Origin: Pachypanchax playfairii | Lineage: Eukaryota > Chordata > Actinopteri > Cyprinodontiformes > Aplocheilidae | Assembly: GCA_006937955.1 (NCBI GenBank) | Contig: SSNP01000029.1 | Span: 2,455,182 to 2,519,181, forward strand | Length of the DNA: 64,000 bases | Reading direction: 5' to 3' | Part shown: one piece after another, positions 46,696-59,840 of the stretch | Layout of the letters: each line of letters begins with the position of its first letter | How positions within the stretch are numbered: the stretch's first letter is position 1 | Position numbers and translations under genes: made by a program | The notes under the pieces: model-generated | Database searches by the model: none | What the model was told of the DNA's origin: nothing | The model's input: the letters and a program-made list of their open reading frames with translations, nothing else

Positions 46696-49600
46696 GTATG
46701 TATATATAGCTGTTAATATTAACCCTTGTAATGCCCTAGCAGTTGCCATGCATGTGTTCTAAGCTTATTTTCTGGGTCAAATTTACCCAAAAACAACAGT
46801 TAGCTAATATCAGCTGAGTCAGTCACACCACATGCTGCGTATTGTATAATATCAGACACAATGTTGTGTACAAAATCTGACCAAAATGTTCAAAACGCAA
46901 TCATTTCTCAACATAAGATTATCCCAGTTTAAAACTCCACCATGAAAACAGTTTTTTATAAGAATAAAAATAACCTTTAATTTGTATTCCAATTTTCTTC
47001 TTTTTACCACATCATTGGTTCAAGAGAAATGCAATGTTAGGAGAAGAAATGGTCACAAAATATTAGCAAAACAGTCTTTTATTAGAAATGTTTTGTATAA
47101 AAAAATGATACATGCTCAACACATTTTGATTTTTTTTCCTATATAGATAATTCATAAATATCCAGGCACTGTAACTTTTTTAATCTGTATTTTTAATATT
47201 TCAGTACATAAAGCAAACATGATCAATCCATTTATTTCACATACAATAACTTGCCACTGAACTTCCGTCATCACTTACATATTGTATTTTTTTTAACACA
47301 GTGTTGTAGAAAAATAAAAAGGGACTGTCCCCCCAAAAAATAATAAAAAAAAAAGCAGGAAATTATCATATTCACAAACACAAACAATCCCACAAGCAAT
47401 ACTTGATCGAATGATTGGAAAACCTGTTGCGGCATCACCTTAGGTTTGTTGAAGCGGAGAGAATCAGTGACTGGTAATATTTATAATCTTCTGCAGTAGT
47501 TTTCCTTCTGGACATCGCACCCTTCTCTCATATTGCTCTGATGACTTGATATGGGCTCCGACATGCAACATACAGACTTTTGCGTCGCTGAGAATAACAC
47601 TTAATGGAACAAATTCCAGAGTTACTGTTGTAAGGAATACTTGAGACTAAAGACAGAAATGCAGTTTTCACAACATTATAAATTTTACAGTTTTTAATCC
47701 TGAATGGAGTTTGAACAGAACAGAATGCTGTTAAAACAGTCGTGAGTTGAACACAAATAACACAATGAATTGGTTGAAGTGCTTCAGTGGGTTTGAGTCA
47801 TCAAATGACAACACTGGCCCTTATATATCACGCAGAAACGTTTGAAAATAAAATGAATATCATTTTTGAGGGAGCTGCACCGTGGTACAGGTGGTGAGCA
47901 CAGCTGCCTTGCTGCAAGGTTGCATATTCAACACCTTTTCTGCATTGAGTTTGTTCTCCTTGTGCATGCATACGTTTCATTCTGGTATTTCAGTTTCATC
48001 TCATCAGTGATGTCACTGGGACTGAAGGGGCGGGCACTAGGCAGGAAGTAAGGAATGTTACCTACCGTGTCATCTTTTCTTTCACCGAAGTAAATGTCTA
48101 TAAATTGAATTTGACTAATTTTGTGTAGTTTACTATTAAATAAATGTTTCTTCTGCAGAATAACTCTGATTGTTCTGAATGTTGTTTCAAGCAGTACTGA
48201 ATAACTTTTCCGCAGCAGTGTCTCAGACGGCCGTTGCTCGAACCGGTGTTCGGCAGAAATATGCTACATGTGGAGATGTGCTACACACATGTCATTCTAC
48301 AGTCTTGACTTCAGTAAACAGATTTATCGTTTATTTTTGTTTCTTTATTTTTCCATAAATATATTTTACCTATCAAATAAATTCTCCCAGGACAGGAACA
48401 TTAAATATGATGTTATTTTTACTTTCTTTACATTCTCAGAGCGACAGGCAAATGTTTGGACACACCCAGAGGAGAAGGACCCAACAATGGCCGCCATGGA
48501 CCCAGAGGGCTTTAATATAGAAAATATCTAGGAAGGATCATAAAAATATGCTTAAACAATTAACAGGACACACTCACCATAAACAAGAATACTGTATAAA
48601 CTTCTAATGACATCTCATTATGAAATAAGGTGTCATTTTGTACTATAGTGGCATTTTTCTTCAGGGCAGCATAAATCATCAGAACACCATCTTCCAGCTG
48701 AGACCTGAATTACTGAAGTTATTTAGTTTATTATAAAGCCATCGGAGGTGCACAGAGTGTCTAATATGAAACTGAACATGTTTTTCGGTGAGTATCCACT
48801 TAGACAAGTTTCAAAACAGCAGCTTAAAGTTGTAAAAGTTATTTTGTACTGCTTTAACAGGGAAATAACATGATCCAGATCCAAACCAGCGTTATACGGT
48901 ATGGGACAAAGAACTTGTCTGAGAGGAACAATGTGAGGCGTGTTAAATGCAAAGAGGTAGTGAATGAATGAGAAGTATTATAACTAAGATCCTTTATGTC
49001 CCTAGAACTGAGATACATCCACAATTATAACTCTCTGAGGATTTCAGGCATGTGTTATGTATTAAATGTTCTGTTATTTACTCTATTTCTGATATCAGTC
49101 TAAATATAACTAAACTGTGCAGAACAAATCAGAACAGTTATGCTGAGTGAGTGAGAATTTGTGTCATGGATTTCATTCTTTCATTTATTTAATAGTGTTT
49201 GTATCTGGATTAAATAAAGGCACAAAATCTAAAAAAGGAACAGAATATGTTTACATCAAGGACATTCAGTCTTTTGTTATGTTTTGTACTTATCATTAAG
49301 ATAAACTGAATTTCATGAAATGGTTTTCATAGTATGATGCATCACATGATCCTGCCAAGACCAGGTATGTATATGTACATGTTAAAATAATGCTGAGGGA
49401 TACTAAAGCTTGTCTAACTGAATCAGATATTGCATCAAACCAGCCTTTTCTAGCCCAATTCCAACTGTTTTCATTTATTTGAAATAATAAGCAAACAACT
49501 TTAGACATTGAAACAACTGCATTAGGCTCATACGTAGGTAGCAAAACCAAATTTCTTGTAAAATATTAGTTTTGTGTTTCAATCCATGATGATCAAAGCT

Positions 49601-50256
49601 CTATGGAGGCCCACTCACTCAGCTGACTTCTGAAACTCCAAAAAAAAACCAGCTAATGACATGTAGCATAGGAAACCCATAATACCACATCCTACATTCA
49701 AGTAACTGTCATCTGAGTAACTTCTTAAACATGTTCTCTCTACCTATTTTTTTTTCTTTTCTTACTGTGTATGTGATTGTCCACAACATATTCTTGCACT
49801 CTTGTGACTTTGCAGTTTATCCAGGCGTCTCTTGTTGGGCTGCGCTAAAGGCAGCGAAGAACTGTCAGCTTTACCTGCACGTTACAATATGACTCACATC
49901 AAGTGCAGCCTATATGATTTGTGTCTGTCTTCAGTCATTGGATGAAGATCAAATGTATCATATTTCTAGCAGCTGACTCTAAAAGTTCACCTGGGTCTTA
50001 AAGTTTACCTCATTAGTGGCAACAAATTAAACAAAATACACCTAATGATGTCCAGATCAAAATCCTGTATGTTTGACCGGTGAGCATAAATCTTTAGTCT
50101 CTATTTTCAACACTCTAATGGACCGTTCATCTCAACCTGTCCAGGTTGTACCCCACTTCTTCCTCAATGCCCTCCCACCCCCCCACCCTGCAAAACAAAT
50201 GGGTACAGATTGAGAGATTTAAAAAAAAACTCATTTATACTTTTATTGATTAATTA
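46696..50256. other. Non-coding stretch with a repeat fragment at 47870-47965
   Basis: 47870-47965 (GAGCTGCACCGTGGTACAGG and GCTGCCTTGCTGCAAGG) is the head of the 46385-46695 repeat family. A minus-strand open segment of about 60 codons without ATG lies around 47480-47660 behind a CTGTCTTTAG acceptor-like site; no protein is recognised. A strong Kozak context at 48489-48498 leads only to a short frame. Confidence 0.4.
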
Positions 50257-50455
50257 TTGCTCTGCATTTGACCCATCTGTAAGGAGCAGAGGGCAGCCAT
50301 TTTGTACAATGCCCAGGGGGATAGTTTTGGGGTTCAGTATTTTGCCATAGGATAGCCTACTTCAATATGTAGCTTGCCAAGACCGGGATCGAACCCCACC
50401 CTCCTGATTAGAAGACGATCTCATTCCCCATCACTCTACAGTCGCTCCCTAAAGC
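50257..50455 (-). repeat. tRNA-derived SINE, minus strand
   Basis: Reverse-complemented, the head has a B-box-like GGGTTCGATCCC (plus-strand positions about 50385-50397) and an A-box-like TAGAGTGATGGGGAATGAG. The body has TATGGCAAAATACTGAACCC and the tail GATGGGTCAAATGCAGAGC. It belongs to the same family as 41316-41551. Confidence 0.75.
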
Positions 50456-50942
50456 AATTACTGTCAACAGTATAAATGTAAAGCGGCACTGACAGATTGT
50501 TTTACTTTTTATTGCCACAAGTTAAAAAGTGAATTTGCTCTGAAATGCAAATTAGAGATGAAAGTCGTCTTGTTTTCACCAAGTCCCTATAGGTTCATCT
50601 TTAACTCAGCTGATCATTTTACAAATATACTGTGTTTTCTCCCAGGAAGGGAGACGTGATCATTAAGTCTCTGTGTGCCTGATAGAAACAAGTGTTTTGT
50701 TGTCTTGGTAGTTTTACAAAATACATCTAATGAAAATTCAGCCAGTTTGTTTTTGACTAAAGAAACTGAACAAGCTAAAAGAAATGTAACATAACGCCAT
50801 ATTCAATTTTATATCAAAGTGCTTGATGGACCATTTTAGTTATTATTATTATTAGGTTATTAATACTGAGTCAAAAATATACTTTTAGTACTTTCAGTTT
50901 GATAATTTGAGTTATTTTATCAAAACTTCATGTAAAAAAAGC

Positions 50943-50985
50943 ATATATATACAGTGTATATGTATATGTATATACTGTATATTTT
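50943..50985. repeat. AT microsatellite, palindromic
   Basis: A short (TA/TG)n tract contains the mirrored pair TATATACAGTGTATA and TATATACTGTATA, which could fold back. Confidence 0.6.
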
Positions 50986-52884
50986 TTGGCTACAGGATAA
51001 ATTAGGATTCATAAGCTCACTGATGAGTTGTGCTATTTTTAGAACAGGTCTGAGTGCTTCAACAACTAGAATAGAAAAAAAAAAATGGCGCAAAATTTTA
51101 AAATAAATATTTATCACTGTGTATATTATATAAATGTTGTGCAGAAAAGCTAAAGAGACTCATGGATCATGAACTCTGACATATTTGTTCTTGCATCCGC
51201 TTCATTAAACATCACAATGATCACACATTATTATCTTCGTAAAATACTGACGTAAAGTTGGATGTCATTTCTCTGTTCTGAAAAATTGAAGTAATTGTTT
51301 TCTTTCAGTGACGAAACAATTACTCTCAGCTGAAATAGTCCTGCAACACAGATAATGCAAGACTTTGTTACATTAATAAAACAAGGCAAAAGTTTTCCTG
51401 TTAAAGAAAAATAATTGAAACTCAAAAGTGTTAGGAGATCGCAGACCTTTGTCAAGCAGCTCATGTCCCCTAAAATGTGACGTCCACCACTTATTTAATC
51501 AACATTATTGAATTAATTGACCATGAAAATGTCTCCTTAGCATTTGGAAGGACTCTGATGACAATATTTCAGAGGTTGCTTTTAAAAAACGATATTTCAT
51601 CAACTATAGTTTTCTGTAGTTAGTTTCCTTGTTGCCTTGTTTCCTTGTTGCTAGGCCACAGTTGTAAATATGAATATCATTCTTAATCTGTCCTGCCTGG
51701 ATAAACCAAGGTTAAATTAAGTAAAAATAAAGTATTACTCCCAAAATCTAATCGATTGATTTTTATAGAATTCCCAAAAAATGTAATTTATATTTGTTCA
51801 CAACTATATTGTCAAAGACCAACAGACAGATTTAAACCACCAACATTACTTCTATGTCAGAAATTCTTTTGGATAATATCTGAATAATGTTGCATAGGAA
51901 AAAAAAAATACCAATCTTTAAACTGCCTGACTCAGAAGGTGCAAGATAAATAAGGGCCACCAAATTTAGGATGTTTAAAATGCACATCGTCACATCCTTG
52001 TTGACGTGTACGGAGTAGGATGTGAAGATATTTCATGGTGATTTATGAGGAATTCAGTGATTTCTGATTTTAACCAAATGGATAATGGTTGAAAATGACG
52101 TCTTCACTGTGAGACACTGTGACAAATGTTGCATTCCATAGACGTTGACAACACAGCACAGTACACGTGACACTCCCATTAGCATGCTCTGGGACTGTAC
52201 AGTAAGTTTGTCAAGACGATGGCGTCGTCATCATCATTATGAAACATTTATAAAACAACCGGGGGGTCCAGCTGCTTTATTTTTCTGTGTTTCACATGTG
52301 GTTAGTTCATGAAGGGAAACTTGAGTGTGCTGTAGTAAGTAAGGCATGTACAGTTTGAAGAGTACTGCAGTTTTCAGCTCCACCAATAAACGTAACCCAA
52401 AATAAGAACCGTACTTCTATACTGGCTCGTCTTGCCAACCGCATTTGACATATAAACACACAATTTACTCCCTGGTTTACCTGAAATGAGATGATTCAGC
52501 CCAGGAGAGAACTGAAACTGGGCTGTACACTTCAGAAAACAGAAAAATAAAATCCGACTCTGGTTTCCAGGTGGTCCACTCAGCCTTCAGTGCTCACTTG
52601 TGTCTCAAACGGGGTGGGAAGAGGAAAATTACATGTCCAAGCTCTTATACTTCTCCCAACTCCCTCTAATCTACTTCTAATTAATCTGGCATTCCTTTAA
52701 AAAAACTTTGTATTCCTTACTCCTTAGAAAAATATGGCATCCTTTTGGAGTGACAGATTTCTAGGTTTCCATCTCAGTCCGCTTTATGGTAGCAGCTTGA
52801 AATGCCTCCAGCAAATCCTTCAATTTCTCCCCAAATAGGTGATTTCTCAAACAGCAGGTCCTCTCCAAAGGTTCATCTCTGTCT
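50986..52884. other. grm4 3' flank and probable 3' UTR
   Basis: Minus-strand sequence directly below the grm4 stop codon should be its 3' untranslated region, but its end is not visible from sequence alone. An AATAAA on the minus strand at 52281-52276 is one candidate poly(A) signal, which would give a roughly 0.6 kb UTR. No competing gene was recognised. Confidence 0.4.
52276..52281 (-). terminator. Candidate poly(A) signal of grm4
   Basis: TTTATT on the plus strand is AATAAA on the minus strand, about 600 bases below the stop codon. Such hexamers are frequent by chance in AT-rich DNA, so this is only a candidate. Confidence 0.25.
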
Positions 52885-52934
52885 TTAGATGGCATGGTTA
52901 CTGTAGCTTATGTACGTCTGCTTTGAGGCCAACA
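52885..52934 (-). CDS. grm4: grm4 terminal coding exon (50 nt)
   Basis: The acceptor reads CTTCACTTACAG, and the exon supplies TG to complete a codon whose first G is the last base of the previous exon. It then encodes LASKQTYISYSNHAI and TAA. The end matches the conserved tail of group III mGluRs, which closes in NHAI in GRM4 and NHSI in GRM8. The distal tail of these receptors is where cytoplasmic scaffold and PDZ proteins bind. The exon is far too short for ORF scanning; it was found by searching for the expected tail. Phase, acceptor, reading frame and stop all agree. Confidence 0.9.
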
Positions 52935-55900
52935 CTGTAAGTGAAGGTGAAGAAAGAAGGAAAGAGTTAAAGGTGCACTGGGTTCACGAACAAGCAGAAA
53001 ACCTTCGTATAGGATCACTTCATGAACCGAGACTAGACTGTAATATGATGTTTATGCAAATATCTTATCTGCAGCCTGTTAAAATGTTCATTTAAAAATA
53101 TAAAGCTGAAGTCTTTAGACTGGAGGTCTTTCTTAAAAAATATAACATAAATCTAGGATCCCAAAGCACCGAATTAAAATATAAAATAACATTTTGTAGC
53201 ATGAACTTGAGCAATTTTGTAGTATTAAAATAAACTGAATCTTTTTTGCAGATTTCTTTGTTTACATTTCTTATTTATCTTTTTCATTTTACTTGTATTT
53301 TTCTCTTCAGTGGATTTTTGAGCTCATGGAATTTCATAGATTTCTAGACTTCAGATCATTTATATAACAGAGTATTATGGTGAATATCTTCGATTACTTT
53401 TACGGTTAGACGCTTGTTTAAAATATGGTTGGAACAAGATTTTAGCCAAAATATTTGCAGTGTAAACTTGTGTAAATACATTTTATGGGGGAGAAAAACA
53501 ATCAATTTAGGGATCTAAAGTCGGTTTCCAGAAGCTAAGAATTTTGGCTGCGTGAGTAATCTTTAAATGTTTCATATGTTTTATTTGTAAAACCAACTTT
53601 AAAATATCTCACAGCCTTTTTTCAGACTTAGTGAACTAAATGATTAAATGAGCAACAACAAAGGGAGCATCAATGGAGACAGAAAACAGTAGATATCATC
53701 ATTTGGTAGGACAAACTTGCTTTTTTTGAGTAATTTCAGATTTTTAAGTTTAATTTTAAAGAATACCTCGAAAAAGGACACAACGACATCTATAAACACT
53801 GACATGAACATCAGTCTCTGCAGATTAACTGATCAATAATTCTCTTCCACCTACATACATGCAGTCTAATTTGACTGCTGTCATTATTTGTAATAATTTT
53901 ATGTGTGTGCATGTGTTAGTTGCACATTTTATTGTTTTTATTGATTTATTTTTGTTGGTATTTTAAAAGTACGTTTGTGAGAAGCTTTACTATAGACCGT
54001 CTCTGCTAATTAGCATTTAGCTTTAAAGCAAACTTACACTAACAAGTGACATTGTATTTCTGTAGTTTCCCTGCTAAAATAAAACTGTATTTAGTGTATT
54101 TTTGACAAGTTTATCGAAGTAAGAAAATCTCTTTCCATCAAAAAAAGCAGCTAAAACTGTTTGAAGCACACGATCTTTAGATCCATCATGTCCATCCAAC
54201 TGCAAAATCCTGAAATATTCTCGGTCCAACATTGGTGTCCAATCCTGGTCCTTCATGTTTCAGTTATTTCCTGCTCCAACACACCTGATTCAGTGGTTAA
54301 ACTGCCTCTTCAACATTTGCTCAAGCTCTGCAGAAGCCTGATGATCCTTCTTTCTTTCAAATCACGTTGGAGCAGAAAAACATCTCAAACATGCGGGATA
54401 GCAGCCCTGGAGGACACCACACTATGTACAACTATGTAGGAACAGTTTAATCAAATAAATGTGTAATGTAAGAGAGGAACTTGTGGGATTATTTAAGCTC
54501 TACAACAAGTAAATGTTTCTATTCTGAACTCGATCATCTACATGCTGCAGATCCGTTATTGATCACAATTTCACTGCAAACTTTGACACTGACATCATTA
54601 CAGGCAAAGAGTTTGGTTCAAACTAACATCAACAATAATGAATACAAGAAAAAGAAATGGTGATGTCAGTATGTCTTTGTACGTCATTCACAAAAGAAGA
54701 GTTTTTCATTCGACTGATCAATAAACAGTACCAAAAGTGCATGAAAAAGATGTGCCGAGCACACGCCTTTAAAAACAGTCATTCAAGTGCAAGTCTTTCA
54801 CCACATGCAAAGAGCACCAAGCAGAGCATGCTGCGGTCAGTGAATTACAACTTTCAATAAACAAATATTAATCGTTGTCAATTTCATTTAAAAAAAAGGT
54901 CATGTGATTAGCTTTTATTGATTTAAAACTGCTGAAAAATTGCACTTTTTCTTGGATAAAATACTGAAAGCATAAAGAAGACCACACTGACCACACACAC
55001 AAATCTCAGATACTGTCAGACACACCGTACCTGTTTGAGTGTCATGCCTAAATGCACACATTTTATGTGCAAGTGTCAGTGTGTGTCATATTTTTTAAAT
55101 GAAACTGCCCTCAGTGAGCATGCTCAGTGGTGGTAATCACACTACCAATCTGCCCACAGCAGCATTGGCTGATTGAATATGTCAGAGGGGATGAATCGGA
55201 GTCAGAAGACAGCTGAAAACCAGAGTCAGGGCAGACGTGCTGTGGGGGAGAAATGTGGTATTTTTTTGGGTAAAGACTTTAGTCTATTTGTTGGTGCTGT
55301 GTTGCAGTTCAGAAATAGAAGTGGTATTCTCACCATTTCATCCAAAATGTTTCTTTCTAAGGATTGATAAATGAACCTTATTTGAATATTTATGTGCTGC
55401 AAGGCCAAGATAAAGAATAGATGGTCCAGAAAGAATTGGAACTGGCAGAGCCATCTGTCTTCTCCTGTTCATTCTTATTGTTGTTGTTGTCTCATTACCA
55501 CAAATTCCTCTTTTTTTTTTTTTTTTTGGTCAACAGGAAAACAAATTACACGGGACACATGGCTATCGCTTGTCTCTTGTGCTCAGGCAGAGTGGTGTCA
55601 TCTTCTCACATTTGGAGCATTTTTTCAATGTTGATTGGCCATTTTAAAAAACCATCCGTAAATATTGTCTCTGTGATAATTTGTGTTTGTCAGGGGTGGA
55701 TATGTGAGAGTGTGATTACTGCCTTGTGCCATTCAGGGTGCACAGTCAGGGTGCTTTGTGCGCTGTATCAGCAGGCAGGGGTGTTATAGGTGGTGAACAT
55801 TAAAAGAAAAAAAGGGCAAAATCACTGGCTGATTCAGTTACCTGAGAGTCTAAAGCCCATCACAAGGCTCCCTTCCCTCTACACAGTCTGACATATAAGC

Positions 55901-56710
55901 ACAAAAAGCAGTTGTTAGATTTATAGTTCAAACCAGGGGCTGAGAATCACTGCCAGCAAATACGCTCTATAATTGGATAAGATGGAACAACTCTATTGAG
56001 ACACCAAAAAAAAATGAAAAAAAGGCATCCATGCAAGTGTGGGTGCAGGCTTTGTAGTTCGAACGCACATCAGTGTGTACAGTTTGACTTGTCAGAATAT
56101 AAAATCAGAACCTTCAGTCATAAGACCATATGGGCTTGCTTGATTGGATTTAAGCCTGCCCCCACACACGCTCTGCCCACTCACACATATTATCTTTGTG
56201 ATTGAAATATCCTCTTTTTTTTTCCCCAGCTCTGAGCGTCATTTCTTTCAGTTCGTTTCAAAATCAGAATTTTGTGGGCACACTGTCACGCCTCTAAATT
56301 CACTAATCCGCTGAGTGTTTGAGAGAATACAACTTTTCATTGTTATTGTTTTGTGCACTGAAAAACAGAGAACAAAAAAAAAAAGGTGAAAAAAAGCTAC
56401 TTTCGGCCTTTTTCAAATGTGTTAAATATTTTCGGGATTTTTAAGTGGAGCATGTAATGTGTGTAATCTGGAAGATCAGATCAATGGCTGGAAAAAAACA
56501 CCAGTTCTATCAATTCTCCTTTACATAGTTTTGTATGTAACCTGACACCCCTCATACACAATTCTGTTTCATTCTGTTCAATATTATGTTCAAGGAAACG
56601 TGATCTATAACAGCTTTATTGGTACAAAAAGCATGTTACGCGATAGCTACAGCTCTAAGTGGAGATTATTATTTTATTCCTCCTATTATAACCAGAGACG
56701 AGTTACAAAC
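52935..56710 (-). other. grm4 intron (3,776 bp) between C-tail exons
   Basis: It runs from the donor AAG|GTTTGT at 56711/56710 to the acceptor TTACAG at 52935. Contents are AT-rich, with one MITE at 54234-54418 and a 17-base T run at 55511-55527. No other coding sequence is recognised. Confidence 0.85.
54234..54418. mobile_element. Short MITE in grm4 intron (hAT-like)
   Basis: GGTGTCCAATCCTGGTCCT on the left pairs with GGTGTCCTCCAGGGCTGC at the reverse-complemented right end. Internal GCTCCAACACACCTGATTCA and AAACATGCGGGATAGC are typical of a very common fish repeat. No clear target duplication was read, so hAT is tentative. Confidence 0.6.
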
Positions 56711-56957
56711 CTTGTGTTTCCAGACTTTCACAGAGTTCAGATTTGGCCTCTCCGTTTGGCCTCAGGCCTCCTTTAGGGTTGAACTTGTTGGACATTGTGG
56801 CTGCAGTGACCACAGCTTTGAGGCTGCGCTTGCGCTTGGGCACGTTCTGCTCCGGATGGAACAGAACCACATAGACCTTAGGCATGTAGAGCATTCCCAG
56901 AGAGACGGACGCACTGAGGCTGACGGAGATGGTGAGGGTTGTGGTCTGGATATACAT
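56711..56957 (-). CDS. grm4: grm4 exon: TM7 and proximal C-terminal tail
   Basis: 247 nt, 82 codons plus one base. It starts in phase 0 after the acceptor TCTTCTTCAG with MYIQTTT and carries transmembrane helix 7 (SVSLSASVSLGMLYMPKVYV), followed by the basic juxtamembrane tail HPEQNVPKRKRS. This membrane-proximal tail is the calmodulin and G-beta-gamma contact region in group III mGluRs. The stretch VPKRKRSLKAVVTAATMSNK fits GRM4 better than GRM8 (which has QKRKRSFK) or GRM7, which is the main reason for the grm4 call. It ends ETQ plus G at the donor AAG|GTTTGT. Confidence 0.93.
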
Positions 56958-57841
56958 CTGAAGAAGAGACAAAGGAAATAAAAGATAAATCATTTCTGGA
57001 AGACGCACTGAAAGACAGAGATGTTTTGTCCAACTGCAGTGCGGATGATTTCGTTTCTCAGACACCGAATGGCTAAAAAAGGAAGTTAGCATGTGATGCA
57101 GACATCTGATTACTATACTCACATCACACAGGATGTTGTTACACACCTATCTGAAATCCCACGATTGCCTCTTCAAAGGATATGTTGATGACGTACACTA
57201 TATATTCAATATATCACTTTGAAAAAAAGAGGGAAGGGACAGTTGATGTGGAATCCAAAGTTAATAAACACAAAGTGACAAATGGAAACACAACTGTGAG
57301 ATGTCCTTCAAAGAATTGGCCCAAGGTTTTGTCTTACATTACACTCGGAGACATCACAAATGACTGAGTAGTTTAACATACTGTACGAATAGCTGAAAGG
57401 GACTTTAAACAGTTTGAGGGATGATAGAGGGGCGGAGGCTGTCTGTCACCATGATAATTGGACAAAACATTATGATCCTCAGTTCAACATTTATTACAAA
57501 ATTCAATGTATCTAGTTCAACAGACAAATAGTTCAATACAAAACAAGCCTGGGTTCAAGATGACCAATGCAGAATGCAGCATGTGTGTAAATCAGTATTA
57601 TAAAGTAGGTCTCCCTTATGCAGAGAGCCGGACACCGTCTGCTTTATGGATCAGGAGCAATCATGTGTGGAGCTCAAAGCCCTTATCTGTTCTTGAACAT
57701 GTTGAATACGCTCTGTGTCAGTGTGTATGACTTTCTGACAAAAAGAGCTGAAATTCTATTTTACTTCATAAACTAACACCTTTGATTAGCTAAATTTATT
57801 AATTATTCATAACTGTTTAAAAGGTATAAAAAAAGTTTTAA

Positions 57842-58386
57842 AGAGGCCATTTCACACAAATTTCATGACTTTGTGGTTATTTCTGAGGTATTAAGTAACT
57901 CATTAATATTCATTATGCTAATTCACTGGACTCGGATTGGCTAACAAACTAGCCTATGACAGCAAGGCTTCCTGTTTCCTTTCCCGCTGCACATGGCAAC
58001 AGCGCACTGAGGGTGTTTCTCAATGTCAAGGAACCTTGCCTTGATGCCTTGGTCCCGCCCCGGTTGCCTAAGAAATACACTGTACGTCATCGGGACCCGC
58101 CAAGGTGCGTTCAAATGTTCAATGTGCTACGGAGGCATCTGTACTCGGTTTGCCTGCTGTTTAGCTAACCTACCAAAGATACATGGGACGTGCCTTGATG
58201 CCTTCCCTCAGTCACAAATTTCCCAGAATATATCGCAGTATTTTCCAAAAATGGCAGTTGAGGAGATAAAAACTGAAAGAGAAGTTTATGACCTGTTTTC
58301 ACACCCACTATGAAGGTAAGAACACCTGTGGAGCTAAAATATTCAACAGAAACCTCAGAAAAAACATTTTTAATAGAAGGGCCTTT
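57842..58386 (+). mobile_element. TTAA-target MITE, copy 3, interior replaced
   Basis: It is flanked by TTAA at 57838-57841 and 58387-58390. The left end AGAGGCCATTTCACACAAAT and the right-side block ACTGAAAGAGAAGTT...CACACCCACTATGAAGGTAA match copy 2. The middle, about 58008-58265, is unlike copies 1 and 2; it contains two TGCCTTGATGCCTT motifs about 160 bases apart and is GC-richer. It is either a nested insertion or a different subfamily interior. Confidence 0.75.
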
Positions 58387-58390
58387 TTAA

Positions 58391-59840
58391 TGTTTTTTAT
58401 GCTAATTAGTCACAATTTGGTAGAACAGCATGTTTACCTAATTCACAGCAAAACTGTGAAAATACATATTTTTGATATCAAGACTTTATAATTTATTTCC
58501 TTAATCTTTTTTAAATAAACTTTCCAACTTGAGAAGGACTTTGCATATGACCTAGTTTCTGTCTTTCTGTTTATCCAAACTTGTTGCATCACATCTGCTA
58601 CTAAAAATTTTCATATAATATTTATTCAATTTGAGAAACATTAAGTTCAAGTTGATGAAAAAAGATCAGAAAAGTCCTTCTTTGAATTTATTTTTGTCCC
58701 TTTGAAATTAAAAACATGAAAAGTGCTTAACACAAACATCTTTCATAGCAATCATGTTGTTTTTATCACTTATAATTCTGTTTTTAATGCTTGTATATTA
58801 ATGGGAAAATGTGGTATTAGCAAACATTTTTATTTATGTTTTTGATTAAATTTAAAGGCCCAGTGGAGTCCCAGACCTAACTTTGGAAATCACTAATGTA
58901 AAAGAAAATCAATATTAACTTCAAAATTTTAGAACAGCCATGTAAAAGTTAAGTCTCCTATGTCCATGTAAGGTTAGAAAGAAATATGTCAGAGGAAGAT
59001 GGAGGTGATAAAACCCTGTACTTGCTCATGCTCCAAACTGCACAAGTTTTTTGGTGATAGAGGGTGACTGTTGTAATCTCCTGAGAAGATTACACTTGCC
59101 CTGGGGTGAGTTTGGAGCAATATTGCGAGCCTTCTGGAGTACAGAGTGGAGTCACTCTCTGAGGGTAGCCCAGACCCTTGTCCACTTTCATCAGCCCTGC
59201 TGACATAAATTCTCCCTGACATGCTGAAATGATGGCCAATGTGCTCCTTTGGCACATTGAAGGAAATGATCTCAGGTCAAAAACCATTATAAAATTTCTT
59301 GAATGCCAGGTTGCAGTTTTTCGTTGTTTTTTAGCATTCCTTTTCCAGAGAAATGTGTTCTATATAGATAAAGAATGGCTTACAAGCATGTTAAAAGATG
59401 TTTAAATTTTGAAGGAAAAGGAAGATTTTAGTTAATTTTTTTATCTTATGTTTTTACCCTCCTTAAATATTTAGTGTATTTTGGAACTGTTTACATGGGA
59501 TTTGACCGTGCTAATGCCCACCAGTTGTTAAAAAAAGCCTTTTATCCTTATAGTGACAAAGAAGCATAGCTCAGTTCTATCTCCTTGATCAGACTGTCTT
59601 GTATTGTTTCAGTAATCCTGTTGAATTGCAGTTGTTTTTTAAGTCAGGAAGTAAATGCCATATGTATATTTTTAATTATTCTAAACACTACAGGGTGTTT
59701 TGACCACATGGATCTGCAAAGTTAAGATATACAGCCGAGTGAGTGTCTTTGAGCTTCTGCTGAACACACTAATGGGAAACAACTGAAGATCTGCAGTTAA
59801 ACTGTATTGACAAAGACTAAAGCAGATAGTAACATTTTCA
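58391..59840. other. Intronic stretch, nothing recognised
   Basis: AT-rich intron sequence of grm4. A minus-strand open frame of 88 codons at 58989-59255 has no identifiable domain. Confidence 0.45.

Noticed and set aside
47480..47660. Minus-strand open segment of about 60 codons without ATG
   Set aside because: Acceptor-like site upstream, but composition is mixed and no protein family is recognisable; open segments of this size are common by chance.
48440..48531. Strong Kozak context GCCGCCATGGAC and acceptor-like CATTCTCAG
   Set aside because: The frame ends after a few codons and no homologous protein is recognised.
58989..59255. 88-codon minus-strand frame in the grm4 intron
   Set aside because: No domain, no splice context, and exon continuity of grm4 does not need it.
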